Shown piece after piece: positions 53,449 through 62,903 of a stretch of DNA of 64,000 nucleotides. Position numbers and translations under genes: made by a program. Positions within the stretch are counted from its first letter, which is position 1; every line of letters starts with the position of its first letter. The notes beneath the pieces are model-generated. The model was not told the DNA's origin and searched no databases. It was given only the letters and a program-made list of their open reading frames with translations. This DNA is from UBA7455 sp026713185 (GTDB taxonomy: Bacteria > Pseudomonadota > Gammaproteobacteria > Pseudomonadales > Azotimanducaceae). Where the stretch lies: the NCBI GenBank assembly GCA_963665785.1, contig OY762456.1, positions 2,046,001-2,110,000 on the forward strand, read 5' to 3'.

Positions 53449-53712
53449 ATGTCTGATAAAAACGATTCGTATTGGCGCGCTAATGTGGTGTTGATACTGT
53501 CTCTGTTGTCTGTCTGGTTCCTGGTGTCGTTCGTGTGCGGCATTCTGATTGTTGATTTTCTCGATCAATTCCGTTTTTTCGGCTACAAACTTGGATTCTG
53601 GTTTTCTCAGCAGGGTTCCATCCTGTTCTTTATCATCCTGATCTTTGTTTACGTATGGCGTATGAATCGTCTGGATGCAGACCATGGTGTAGACGAGGAT
53701 GATCAGGTATGA
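53449..53712 (+). CDS. DUF4212 small symporter subunit
   Basis: The 87-aa membrane protein has two helices (about 12-34 and 50-70) and the DUF4212 pattern (YWRANVVL, FGYKLGFWFSQQGSI). It is the small partner encoded with VC_2705-type sodium:solute symporters. The ATG at 53449 was chosen over one seven codons upstream because it gives the family N-terminus and a GGGG precedes it. Its stop overlaps the symporter start. Confidence 0.9.
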   Translation: MSDKNDSYWRANVVLILSLLSVWFLVSFVCGILIVDFLDQFRFFGYKLGFWFSQQGSILFFIILIFVYVWRMNRLDADHGVDEDDQV

Positions 53713-55487
53713 GTGTACAGTTTCTGACTTATCTGTTCATCGGGCTTTCGTTTGCTCTCTATATTGGCATTGCCATCTGGAGTCGTTCGGCTACAACCAA
53801 TGAATTTTATGTGGCCGGCAGTCATGTTCATCCGGTTGCCAACGGGGCCGCAACGGCGGCTGACTGGATGTCAGCGGCATCATTCCTGTCCATGGCGGGG
53901 ATAATTGCCTTTGAAGGCGCCGACGGCGCCCGTTATCTGATGGGCTGGACCGGCGGCTATGTCTTGTTGGCGTTGCTGCTGGCGCCCTATCTCAGGAAGT
54001 TTTCCAAATTTACAGTGCCGGATTTTATTGGTGATCGCTATTATTCCCAGATTGCGCGGCTGGTCGCCGTTGTTTGTGTCATCTTTATCTCTTTTACGTA
54101 TGTTGCGGGACAGATGCGTGGTGTTGGCATCGTGTTTTCACGTTTCCTTGAGGTGGACATCAACATGGGGGTCATTATCGGCATGGCCATTGTCTTTTTC
54201 TATGCTGTTCTTGGCGGAATGAAGGGGATCACCTACACCCAGGTTGCCCAGTATTGCGTATTGATATTTGCCTACCTGGTACCGGCGATATTCATTTCAT
54301 TGATGCTGACCGGGAATCCTGTGCCCATGCTGGGATTTGGCAGCACTATGGATGATGGGTCAGGGATGTATCTGCTGGACAAGCTGGATGGATTGACCAG
54401 TGAATTGGGGATGACTGCCTTTACAGAGGGGAACAAATCAACCGTTGACATGTTTTTTATTACCGCAGCGTTGATGGCCGGAACGGCTGGATTACCACAC
54501 GTGATTGTGCGTTTTTTTACAGTTCCGAAAGTGCGTGATGCCCGAATCTCTGCCGGTTATGCACTGATATTTATCGCCCTGCTTTATACCACTGCGCCAG
54601 CGGTTGCCGCCTTTGCAAGAATCAACATCATCAACAATGTGGACGGCATGGAATATGCCGAAGCACCGAACTGGTTTACCCGATGGGAAAATTCCGGACT
54701 CATAGCCTGGCTGGATAAGAACAATGATGGCCTGGTGCAGTATCGTGGTGGTGCGGCTTTGGTGCCAACCAAACCGGTATATGAAACGGGCAGGGGTGAA
54801 TCGGGGCAGCGAATGCTGGATAATGAACCCGGCGCAGGTGAGAACGAATTGTATATTGATCGGGATATCATCGTTCTGGCACACCCTGAAATTGCCGCAC
54901 TACCAAACTGGATTGTCGCTCTGGTCGCTGCAGGCGGGTTGGCGGCAGCACTGTCTACCGCGGCTGGTTTGCTACTGGTGATGTCCACGAGTATCTCTCA
55001 TGACCTGCTCAAGAAGTGTCTGATGCCATCGATAAATGAACGCCAGGAACTGATGTTTGCCCGGTCTGCCGCCGCCCTTGCCGTGATTGCAGCAGGGTTG
55101 CTAGGAATATATCCATTGGGCTTTGTGGTACAGGTTGTTGCGTTTGCCTTTGGTTTGGCCGCTGCCAGTTTTTTTCCGGTCATATTGTTGGGCATATTCT
55201 CCACCCGGATGAACAGGGAAGCAGCGATTGCCGGCATGGTCACCGGGCTGACATTTACCTTTTCCTACATCGTGTTCTTCAAGTTCATCAGTCCCGAGTT
55301 AAATAATGCTGATCACTGGTTGTTTGGCATTTCCCCCGAAGGGATAGGTACATTGGGGATGTTGATGAACTTTGCTGTATCACTTGTTGTCATGCGCCTT
55401 ACTCCACCACCACCTCGCGAAGTTCAGGCGCTTGTTGAGCAGATTCGAGTACCAAAAATAATCAAACGCTCAGCCGCTCTGCAATAA
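53709..55487 (+). CDS. Sodium:solute symporter (VC_2705/ActP-like)
   Basis: The 592-aa inner-membrane symporter has about 13 helices in the SSS family layout: NEFYVAGS and MSAASFLSMAG near the N-terminus, a periplasmic insert of about 90 residues (300-390), and GGLAAALSTAAGLLLVMSTSISHDL. Relatives of this subfamily take up acetate, propionate or other short carboxylates with Na+. The DUF4212 gene overlaps it (ATGA). Position next to the malic enzyme and upstream of the propionate genes supports a short organic acid as substrate (inference). Confidence 0.9.
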   Translation: MSVQFLTYLFIGLSFALYIGIAIWSRSATTNEFYVAGSHVHPVANGAATAADWMSAASFLSMAGIIAFEGADGARYLMGWTGGYVLLALLLAPYLRKFSKFTVPDFIGDRYYSQIARLVAVVCVIFISFTYVAGQMRGVGIVFSRFLEVDINMGVIIGMAIVFFYAVLGGMKGITYTQVAQYCVLIFAYLVPAIFISLMLTGNPVPMLGFGSTMDDGSGMYLLDKLDGLTSELGMTAFTEGNKSTVDMFFITAALMAGTAGLPHVIVRFFTVPKVRDARISAGYALIFIALLYTTAPAVAAFARINIINNVDGMEYAEAPNWFTRWENSGLIAWLDKNNDGLVQYRGGAALVPTKPVYETGRGESGQRMLDNEPGAGENELYIDRDIIVLAHPEIAALPNWIVALVAAGGLAAALSTAAGLLLVMSTSISHDLLKKCLMPSINERQELMFARSAAALAVIAAGLLGIYPLGFVVQVVAFAFGLAAASFFPVILLGIFSTRMNREAAIAGMVTGLTFTFSYIVFFKFISPELNNADHWLFGISPEGIGTLGMLMNFAVSLVVMRLTPPPPREVQALVEQIRVPKIIKRSAALQ

Positions 55488-55542
55488 GGAATGGTGATGG
55501 CAATAATAATGAGCGTCCTTTTTTTCCGGAAGCAGGAGTATC

Positions 55543-57834
55543 ATGGTTGACACAATGGAACAAGCCGCGCTGCGGTATCATCTGGAACCGAGACCGGGGA
55601 AACTCGCCATCCAGCCGACCAAACCACTGTCTAATCAGCAGGACCTGGCGCTGGCATACTCACCTGGTGTTGCCTATGCCTGTACGGCCATTGCGAACGA
55701 TAACAGGACTGCCGCGGATTATACCGCCAGGGGTAATCTGGTAGGTGTGATATCCAATGGGACAGCAGTACTCGGTTTGGGCGCCATCGGACCGTTGGCG
55801 GGTAAACCGGTGATGGAAGGAAAGGCGGTTCTGTTCAAGAAGTTTGCAAATATTGATGTCTTCGATATCGAAATTGACGAGACGGATGTGGACAAACTGG
55901 TTGAAATAGTGGCATCTCTGGAACCGACCTTTGGTGGAATCAATCTGGAGGATATCAAGGCGCCGGAATGTTTTGTCGTTGAACAGCGTTTGCGGGAACG
56001 TTTGAATATTCCGGTATTTCACGATGATCAGCATGGCACGGCCATTGTTTCCGCCGCCGCTGTTTATAACGGCCTCAAGATCGTGGGTAAATCTCTTGAA
56101 GAAGTGAAACTCGTTGTATCAGGGGCAGGTGCTGCCAGTATCGCCTGTGTTGATCTTTTGGTGAGTATGGGTATGAACAAGGATAATGTCATCCTGTGCG
56201 ACAGTAAGGGTGTGATCTACAAGGGACGCCAGGAAGGCATGAATGAGTGGAAAGAAGAATATGCCGTTACCACCAACGCACGAACGCTGGACGATGCAAC
56301 GGTCGGGTCAGATATATTCATGGGACTTTCCGGACCGGGAGTGTTGGGGCAGGAAGCAGTTAAATCCATGGCGGAGAAACCGCTGATTCTGGCGATGTCA
56401 AACCCGATTCCAGAGATCATGCCGGAAGAAGTCATGGCAGCAAGACCGGATGCCATCATGGCGACAGGGCGTTCCGACTACCCTAATCAGGTTAATAATG
56501 TTCTGTGTTTCCCGTTTATTTTTCGAGGAGCCCTCGACTGCGGCGCCACCCAGATAAACGATGCTATGAAACAGGCTTGTGTAAAAGCCATTGCGGAGTT
56601 GGCCACCAGAGAACCCACGGAAGAAGTCAGCAGAGCTTATGCGGGTCAAAGTTTGAAATTTGGGCGTGACTACCTCATCCCCAAACCCTTTGATCCACGC
56701 CTGATAGAAGAGGTCCCCATCGCTGTGGTTGAGGCGGCGATGGCAAGTGGTGTTGCGACACGGCCGGTTAAGGACCTTGAGGCCTATCGGCGAAGGCTGC
56801 ACTCCTATGTCAGCAGTAGTCGAATATTCATGCAGCCCGTAATCGAAAAGGCAATGGGTATCGATTCGAAGATCGCTTTCGCGGAAGGAGAAAATGAAGA
56901 TGTTCTGCGCGCATTGCAGTCAGTAGTCGATGAGAGAATAGCCAGACCCTATGTGCTTGGGCGTCCTGATGTCATCGAACGCAAGCTGGAGGCGCTCAGC
57001 CTGCGAATGGAGATCGGCCGGGATATTGTCGTCATTGATCCTCTTGAAACCGATAACCATGAGGAATACTGGCGTTTTTATCATGACAAGGTGGGACGCA
57101 ATGGTGTATCTGTTGAAGCAGCACAGATCACACTGCGCAGTAATACTACCGTACTGGCGGCCGTGATGACTGCTCTGGAGGAAGTTGATGGCGTGATTTG
57201 CGGTAAGGTGGGTCGTTTTGATCATCACTTGAGGGATATTACAACGGTGCTTTCCCATCAACCGCGTCCACGGGTTTCATCAGTGTGCGCCGTATTGCTG
57301 CAGGATGGTCCACTATTCATAGCTGATCCCTTTGTCAACGTAGACCCGAATGAGGACCAACTGGTTGAATTTACCCAACACAGTATGGATTTTATCCGTA
57401 AATTTGGAATCGAACCCAAGGTGGCACTGCTTTCCCATTCGAATTTTGGTACTTATGATGACGAAGGCGCTCACAAGATGAAGAGGGCCGCTGAGCGTTT
57501 GCGCGGTTATAACCCTGATCTGGAAATCGATGGGGAAATGCATGCGCTTTCTGCGTTTAATGAGCATTTGCGTTCATCCATCTACCAGAACAATCATCTG
57601 ACCGGACGGGCTAATCTGTTGATTATGCCGAATATGGATGCCGCCAGCATTGCCCTGGGACTCAGCAGGTCTATTTCCAATGCCGGTATGATTGGTCCAT
57701 ATCTCAATGGCCTGGACAAAGCTGCACATATACTGATCCCGTCGGTGTCAGCCCGTGGAATCTTCAATATGACTGCTTTGACTGTGCTGGATAAATTTTC
57801 GCGACATGGGAAACAACAAAGTTTGCTGGTCTGA
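55543..57834 (+). CDS. maeB: NADP-dependent malic enzyme with phosphotransacetylase-like domain
   Basis: The 763-aa enzyme converts malate to pyruvate, CO2 and NADPH. The N-terminal malic domain (LAYSPGVAYACTAIAND, and FHDDQHGTAIV) and the NAD(P)-binding domain (VVSGAGAASIAC) are followed by a C-terminal phosphotransacetylase-like domain (about 430-763) that is regulatory in MaeB. AGGAG lies five bases before the ATG. It supplies pyruvate and NADPH during growth on acids entering the TCA cycle, which fits the succinyl-CoA-producing operon downstream. Confidence 0.95.
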   Translation: MVDTMEQAALRYHLEPRPGKLAIQPTKPLSNQQDLALAYSPGVAYACTAIANDNRTAADYTARGNLVGVISNGTAVLGLGAIGPLAGKPVMEGKAVLFKKFANIDVFDIEIDETDVDKLVEIVASLEPTFGGINLEDIKAPECFVVEQRLRERLNIPVFHDDQHGTAIVSAAAVYNGLKIVGKSLEEVKLVVSGAGAASIACVDLLVSMGMNKDNVILCDSKGVIYKGRQEGMNEWKEEYAVTTNARTLDDATVGSDIFMGLSGPGVLGQEAVKSMAEKPLILAMSNPIPEIMPEEVMAARPDAIMATGRSDYPNQVNNVLCFPFIFRGALDCGATQINDAMKQACVKAIAELATREPTEEVSRAYAGQSLKFGRDYLIPKPFDPRLIEEVPIAVVEAAMASGVATRPVKDLEAYRRRLHSYVSSSRIFMQPVIEKAMGIDSKIAFAEGENEDVLRALQSVVDERIARPYVLGRPDVIERKLEALSLRMEIGRDIVVIDPLETDNHEEYWRFYHDKVGRNGVSVEAAQITLRSNTTVLAAVMTALEEVDGVICGKVGRFDHHLRDITTVLSHQPRPRVSSVCAVLLQDGPLFIADPFVNVDPNEDQLVEFTQHSMDFIRKFGIEPKVALLSHSNFGTYDDEGAHKMKRAAERLRGYNPDLEIDGEMHALSAFNEHLRSSIYQNNHLTGRANLLIMPNMDAASIALGLSRSISNAGMIGPYLNGLDKAAHILIPSVSARGIFNMTALTVLDKFSRHGKQQSLLV

Positions 57835-57857
57835 TACTGGCGCCGGAATTACGGTCA

Positions 57858-57886
57858 CTGCAACTGGCAGAGTATGTCTATATAAT
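57858..57886 (+). promoter_or_regulatory. Possible promoter of the propionyl-CoA operon
   Basis: A perfect TATAAT lies at 57881-57886; the hexamer 17 bp upstream (CTGCAA) matches the -35 consensus at only three of six positions. Transcription from here would leave about 30 bases before the ATG at 57925 and would place the TTG at 57889 too close to the RNA start to be used. An activator may be needed. Confidence 0.35.
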
Positions 57887-57924
57887 CATTGGTATTAATT
57901 CTGGCTCAGGCTGAGGCAACACCC

Positions 57925-59637
57925 ATGGGCAAAAAGCCGATACCGTCCATTGCAAATCCCTTTGCTACCCGTGCAAATGTGGAATTCTCCGGGGGCAGTC
58001 ATAATTCCGGCACACAGGGCAACTATGAAAAGTCCCTGGCGGAAGCCCTGAAAATTATCAGGAAACCCTTTGTATCCGCTGGAAGGCGCAATATACAGCG
58101 GCAACACCAGAAGAACCGCATGACCGTTTGGGAGCGGATTGCTGTCCTGACCAGTAAGCCCCCCAAAGTACTGTTCCAAAACTGGGGGCCGAATCTTGAC
58201 GGCGCCTCTCTGGTCACGGCAATTGTCGATATTGATGGCCGCGATGTCGCTTTGTATGGACACGATTTTACCGTTCGAGCTGGATCAATGGATGCCACGA
58301 ATGGCAGGAAACTGGCACGTCTCTTTGAACTGGCAGGCTCACGAAAGATCCCTCTGGTGGGGATGAATGATTCTTCCGGCGCCTATGTCCCCGCGGGCGT
58401 TGGCGGCCTGGATGGTTATGCAGAGGCATTTACGGCGTTGCGCAAAATTAGCGGGGTAGTGCCTTCAATCATGTGTATGTTCGGTTTCAACGCCGGTGGC
58501 GGATCTTATCTGCCGCGTCAGGGTAGTTTTCTGATCCAGCCGGAAGAGACTTTTTTTGGGTTGACCGGGCCGGGAGTCGTGAAATCAGTTCTTGGAGAGG
58601 ATATTGAAGCTGATGATCTCGGCGGTCCGAAAGTACACAGTCAGAGTGGCGTCACTGATATCACGGTCAAGGACGAGGTTACAGCCTTGCAGAAAGTGAG
58701 AGAACTGCTGCGCTACCTGCCGGATAATAATTCTGAATTTGCACCCTGGCAAAAGACCCTGGATCCGATTGATCGCAGGACATCGGACATTGATCTGTTG
58801 TTCAGGAAAGTATTCAACTCGCCGACCGGGTTTAACACGCCGTTTGATGTCAGCATAATCATCCAGCAGATTTGCGATCACGGCGATTACTTTGAAATTC
58901 AACCGGACCGGGCACGAAACACCATCACCTGTTTCGGTCGTCTGGCAGGACATGTCACAGGTTTTGTGGCCAATAATTCCGCCGTGGGGTCAGGACAGAT
59001 AGATGTCGACGCAGCCTACAAGAATGCAAGATTCATAAGATTCTGTAATCTTTACAACATACCTGTAGTGTTCATGGAAGATACCACGGGATTCCTGCCC
59101 GGGAAGGATCAGGAAAGCAGGGGTATTGTGCAGGCCGGGCGCGCCATGCTGGATGCCATAATAGATCTCCGAACGCCGAGGTTCCTGGTCTTGATCCGCA
59201 ATGCCATTGGCGGGGCCTATGCGTCTTACAATAATTATCCCACTGGAGCAGACCTGGTCATTGCGTTGCCGGCTACCCGGGTAGCGGTTATGGGTCCACC
59301 CGGTGTGGAATTTGTTTATAAAGACGAGTTGCGAGCGCTGCGGGGTTCTCTGGCACAACGAATATCCCAGGAGAGAGAAGAACTCGACAGTAGTGTTGAG
59401 CATCCGGATATTGAGGCGGAACGCCGGGCGAATCAGTGGCTGATTGAGGAAGAGGCGTTGTTGGTAAAGCGCTATGAAGAAGAACTGATGAATCCGCGGG
59501 AAGCGCTGAGTCTGGGTTCGGTTTCCCAGATTGTATTGCCCTGGGAATTGAGGAAGGTGCTGGCAGAACACATGCTGTTTCATCTGGACCACTATGAACC
59601 AGGTCCATTCAAAGGTATTCAAAGGGAATTCCACTAG
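57925..59637 (+). CDS. Acyl-CoA carboxylase carboxyltransferase subunit (propionyl-CoA carboxylase beta-like)
   Basis: The 570-aa protein has the two crotonase-like halves of biotin-dependent carboxyltransferases: FGFNAGGGSYLPRQGSF in the first and IRNAIGGAYASYNNYPTGADL in the second, with EDTTGFLPGKDQESRGIVQAG between. It should transfer CO2 from biotin to an acyl-CoA. The following epimerase and mutase genes point to propionyl-CoA. It is longer than typical PccB (about 510 aa) through its N-terminus. The ATG at 57925 has GAGG eight bases upstream; a TTG 12 codons earlier overlaps the promoter region. Confidence 0.86.
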   Translation: MGKKPIPSIANPFATRANVEFSGGSHNSGTQGNYEKSLAEALKIIRKPFVSAGRRNIQRQHQKNRMTVWERIAVLTSKPPKVLFQNWGPNLDGASLVTAIVDIDGRDVALYGHDFTVRAGSMDATNGRKLARLFELAGSRKIPLVGMNDSSGAYVPAGVGGLDGYAEAFTALRKISGVVPSIMCMFGFNAGGGSYLPRQGSFLIQPEETFFGLTGPGVVKSVLGEDIEADDLGGPKVHSQSGVTDITVKDEVTALQKVRELLRYLPDNNSEFAPWQKTLDPIDRRTSDIDLLFRKVFNSPTGFNTPFDVSIIIQQICDHGDYFEIQPDRARNTITCFGRLAGHVTGFVANNSAVGSGQIDVDAAYKNARFIRFCNLYNIPVVFMEDTTGFLPGKDQESRGIVQAGRAMLDAIIDLRTPRFLVLIRNAIGGAYASYNNYPTGADLVIALPATRVAVMGPPGVEFVYKDELRALRGSLAQRISQEREELDSSVEHPDIEAERRANQWLIEEEALLVKRYEEELMNPREALSLGSVSQIVLPWELRKVLAEHMLFHLDHYEPGPFKGIQREFH

Positions 59638-59640
59638 GTC

Positions 59641-62496
59641 ATGCCAATGTCTGTCCAGAACCGGGAAAATCCTCTGATCCATGAGAATCGTCAACGGGGA
59701 AGCAGTCAATCAGCATGGGAGAGATCCTTTGCCTGTATCGATATTCATCCGCTCATTATTTGTCGTGGACCGATCCGGATGGAGACGATGGATGTATTTG
59801 AAGAGATGGGTATCACCGAATACGGCATATTGATCTCGGAAAAGGACTCCATAACCTATGCCAATGCACTGTCACCAGAATTGCGCAGGCAGATCAGTAC
59901 GTCAAGAGTGCATCGGGTACAGGATTATACGGGTGCAACCAGGGAGGAAAGAACCGAACGCATTCAGCAGATTATCAGTATTGCGCTCGACCATGGCTAT
60001 GATTCAGTGTTTGCCGGATATGGCTTCATGGCGGAAGACGAGGCGCTGGTTCAGAGTCTGGAACATGCAGGACTGAAATTCATTGGACCACAATCGTCTA
60101 CCATCCGGCAGGCAGGCAGTAAAGACCTTGCAAGACGTACGGCACTCGCAGTGGATATTCCCGTAACACCGGGTCTGGACAATGTGACTGTACTGACATT
60201 GCTGGAACGCTGTCCTGACCAGGAATCTCTCGTCAGGCTGATGCAGGATCATGGGTTGGATGTCGATATTGGACAATCGGATTCTATAGAGGCGATAGCA
60301 GAGTCGATTCTCAATGCCTCCTATGAGAAGGGGATTGATCTTATTACCATAGATCAGGTTTCCGCGATGCTGGCGTACCAGGTCGGGATGTTGTTTGAGC
60401 AGAATCCTGAACATCGTATTCGTCTGAAAGCCGTTGGCGGTGGAGGTGGCAAAGGCCAACGGATCCTGAATTCACCACGGGAATATTCTGGAAACAGGAA
60501 AGACCGGCTACAACAGGCTATCGAAGCGGTAGATCCCATGTACAGGGAAGTGCTGGCGGAAGTAAAGGCCAATGGGGTCGGAGACAACAAGAATGTTCTT
60601 GCCGAACTCAATATGGAAAAAATACGGCACCAGGAAATACAGGTCGTGGGTAATGGAGACTGGTGTATCACATTGGGGGGCAGGGATTGCAGCCTGCAGA
60701 TGAACGAACAGAAACTGCAGGAGATTTCCGTAACCCGGGAAGAACTCTCTATGGCCATAGCACAGGCTGAATGTCCGGAGGCCAGGGCAGCTTTGGTGAC
60801 TGACCTCGGGATTCTTGAAAGTATGGAATTGGAAGCAGCGCGTTTTGGCGCCGCCGTCGGACTTGATTCGGTTTCCACCTTCGAATGTATCGTGGATGGT
60901 GATCACCACTACTTTATGGAGATGAATACCCGGGTACAGGTTGAGCACCGGGTTTCGGAATTGTGCTACGCACTGCGATTTACCAATCCCGATGATGTGG
61001 AAGATTACTTTACGGTAAATTCCATTGTCGAATTGATGGTTCTTTTGGCGGTGCATGGCAGGCTACTTCCGGAACCGGATCGTGTGTGTCGGGAAACGGC
61101 ATCCCTGGAGGTCAGGTTGAACGCGACTGACCAGGCTTTAAAACCGCATGCCGGCGGAATTATCTGTCAATGGTCCCCTGTCCTGCCTGGAGAAATACGT
61201 GATGAACAGGGGATTTGCCTGCATAATCCAGATACGGATGTCTTCATGAAGTATCACCTGGCGGGTGCTTATGATGCCAACATAGCATTATTGCTGAGTA
61301 CCGGTGAAAGCAGAATGGCATCACTGGAATCAATGGCAGAAATTCTTCGCCGTACCCGAATCTCGGGGGACAATCTCAGGACAAATCTACAGTTTCAATA
61401 TGGTCTGCTGAGTTGGCTGCTCGGACAGGATGTGCAGGCAAGGCCGACAACGGATTTTGTTTCAGCGTTTCTGACTGCAACAGGGCAGTTGAAGGCGATG
61501 GCGGATAACCTTGATATCGCCAGGACATATGCCGCTATTGAACAGGTACACATTGCTCAGACCGATGACCGGGAAACAGCAGCGGCTATCAGCGAAATCA
61601 TGAGCCGAAAGGCAACGCTGCTACTTCGCGTTATCAATATTCTGTTTGCTGAACCTCATTTTCTGGCTGGCTGGTTGTCTTTGAACAGACATCGATTCAG
61701 ATTTACAGAGGGTGGCATTATCTGGTTGTCGAATCCTATACAAGTACTGAGTGATCTCTACCACTATCTGAATATGGAAGCTGGTAATGGAGGCCCCGCG
61801 TTATATGTCATCTGGGACCACGATCAGGTCCTGTTGCAGGATGCATTGGATTTTTATGATGTTGTGCAACAGAAAACAGGCAATGATGACTGGATCGAAG
61901 TGCAAGCCTGCCTTAGCGGTGAAGCTGCCATATTCGGCTCCCGGGCTGCGGAGGTCAGGGCTGCTCATAAGGGATTTCAATTGGGTCTGGAAATTTTGAC
62001 AATACTGCCCTATGTCGGTATGCAAACCGGTTTTTTTGATCTGTCCGTATTATCTGACCTTTCAATTTCCATACCAGACCGGTTCACAGAAGAGTTGCTC
62101 AGACAGGAAAGCATGAGGGCGTTGTCGCCTCCACCAGTGACTTCCGGGGATGAGATTACTGCACCCGTTGGCGGCATGTTTTACTCTCGTGAGGCTACTG
62201 ACCGGCAATCGTTTGTGCAGGAGGGAGATCATTTTGAAACAGGGGAACCGCTGTTCATCATCGAGGTGATGAAAATGTTCAATAAGGTACTGGCGCCGTT
62301 TTCCGGAACGATCGACAAGGTGTTGATCAACATGGATGCAACCATCGTTAAACAGGGTCAGGTGGTTTTCAAGGTAACACCGGATGTTGAAATGACTCAG
62401 GAATCGGAATCAGACAGTGCGGACAGAATAAGGACTGTCACGACTGAATATCTTGACTTCATGGGGTATCAGCAGAATCCGGGAATTAAATCATGA
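59641..62496 (+). CDS. Biotin carboxylase-biotin carrier subunit, divergent long form
   Basis: The 951-aa protein combines an ATP-grasp biotin carboxylase with a C-terminal biotinyl domain (EVMKM, Lys878). Recognisable carboxylase motifs are GYGFMAEDEALV (126-137), the glycine-rich loop KAVGGGGGKGQR (263-274) and MEMNTRVQVEHRVSE (426-440). Between residues 180 and 262 there is an insertion of about 60 residues not found in standard AccC/PccA. A long region (about 560-840) links the carboxylase to the carrier. It starts 3 bp after the carboxyltransferase stop and overlaps the epimerase start. Family role is clear; the acyl-CoA is inferred as propionyl-CoA. Confidence 0.85.
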   Translation: MPMSVQNRENPLIHENRQRGSSQSAWERSFACIDIHPLIICRGPIRMETMDVFEEMGITEYGILISEKDSITYANALSPELRRQISTSRVHRVQDYTGATREERTERIQQIISIALDHGYDSVFAGYGFMAEDEALVQSLEHAGLKFIGPQSSTIRQAGSKDLARRTALAVDIPVTPGLDNVTVLTLLERCPDQESLVRLMQDHGLDVDIGQSDSIEAIAESILNASYEKGIDLITIDQVSAMLAYQVGMLFEQNPEHRIRLKAVGGGGGKGQRILNSPREYSGNRKDRLQQAIEAVDPMYREVLAEVKANGVGDNKNVLAELNMEKIRHQEIQVVGNGDWCITLGGRDCSLQMNEQKLQEISVTREELSMAIAQAECPEARAALVTDLGILESMELEAARFGAAVGLDSVSTFECIVDGDHHYFMEMNTRVQVEHRVSELCYALRFTNPDDVEDYFTVNSIVELMVLLAVHGRLLPEPDRVCRETASLEVRLNATDQALKPHAGGIICQWSPVLPGEIRDEQGICLHNPDTDVFMKYHLAGAYDANIALLLSTGESRMASLESMAEILRRTRISGDNLRTNLQFQYGLLSWLLGQDVQARPTTDFVSAFLTATGQLKAMADNLDIARTYAAIEQVHIAQTDDRETAAAISEIMSRKATLLLRVINILFAEPHFLAGWLSLNRHRFRFTEGGIIWLSNPIQVLSDLYHYLNMEAGNGGPALYVIWDHDQVLLQDALDFYDVVQQKTGNDDWIEVQACLSGEAAIFGSRAAEVRAAHKGFQLGLEILTILPYVGMQTGFFDLSVLSDLSISIPDRFTEELLRQESMRALSPPPVTSGDEITAPVGGMFYSREATDRQSFVQEGDHFETGEPLFIIEVMKMFNKVLAPFSGTIDKVLINMDATIVKQGQVVFKVTPDVEMTQESESDSADRIRTVTTEYLDFMGYQQNPGIKS

Positions 62497-62903
62497 TTAC
62501 GTCACTGGATCACATTGCCATTGCGGTGCCAGACCTGAAACGCGCCATCAATCGATTTCTGGAAGATTTCGGGTTGAATTTCGAAGGTACGCAAGACGTG
62601 GTTGAGGCGCAAACCACGACTGCATTTTTTCCGATTGACGGAACCAGTATTGAACTGGTCCATCCGCTGGAAGGGCAGGGCCCACTGGTTCGATATCTGG
62701 AGAAACATGGACCAGGCATACATCATCTTTGCTTTCGCAGTAATGATCTGGATGGTGACGTAGCTCGGCTGAAGTCAAAGGGTTACCGTTTTTTGTCTGA
62801 AGAGCCGACCCCGGGAGCACACAATATGCGTGTGATCTTTATTCATCCAAAGTCCTGTGATGGCGTCTTGATAGAGCTGAATGAACCCGGTGATCACTCA
62901 TGA
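62493..62903 (+). CDS. mce: Methylmalonyl-CoA epimerase
   Basis: The 136-aa VOC-fold enzyme interconverts (S)- and (R)-methylmalonyl-CoA. The metal ligands are in LDHIAIAVPDL (His7), IELVHPLEG and GIHHLCF, with the final glutamate in LIELNEP. Length and motifs are standard. Its ATG overlaps the carboxylase stop (ATGA), and its own stop overlaps the mutase start, so the four genes form a tightly coupled operon. Confidence 0.94.
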   Translation: MITSLDHIAIAVPDLKRAINRFLEDFGLNFEGTQDVVEAQTTTAFFPIDGTSIELVHPLEGQGPLVRYLEKHGPGIHHLCFRSNDLDGDVARLKSKGYRFLSEEPTPGAHNMRVIFIHPKSCDGVLIELNEPGDHS

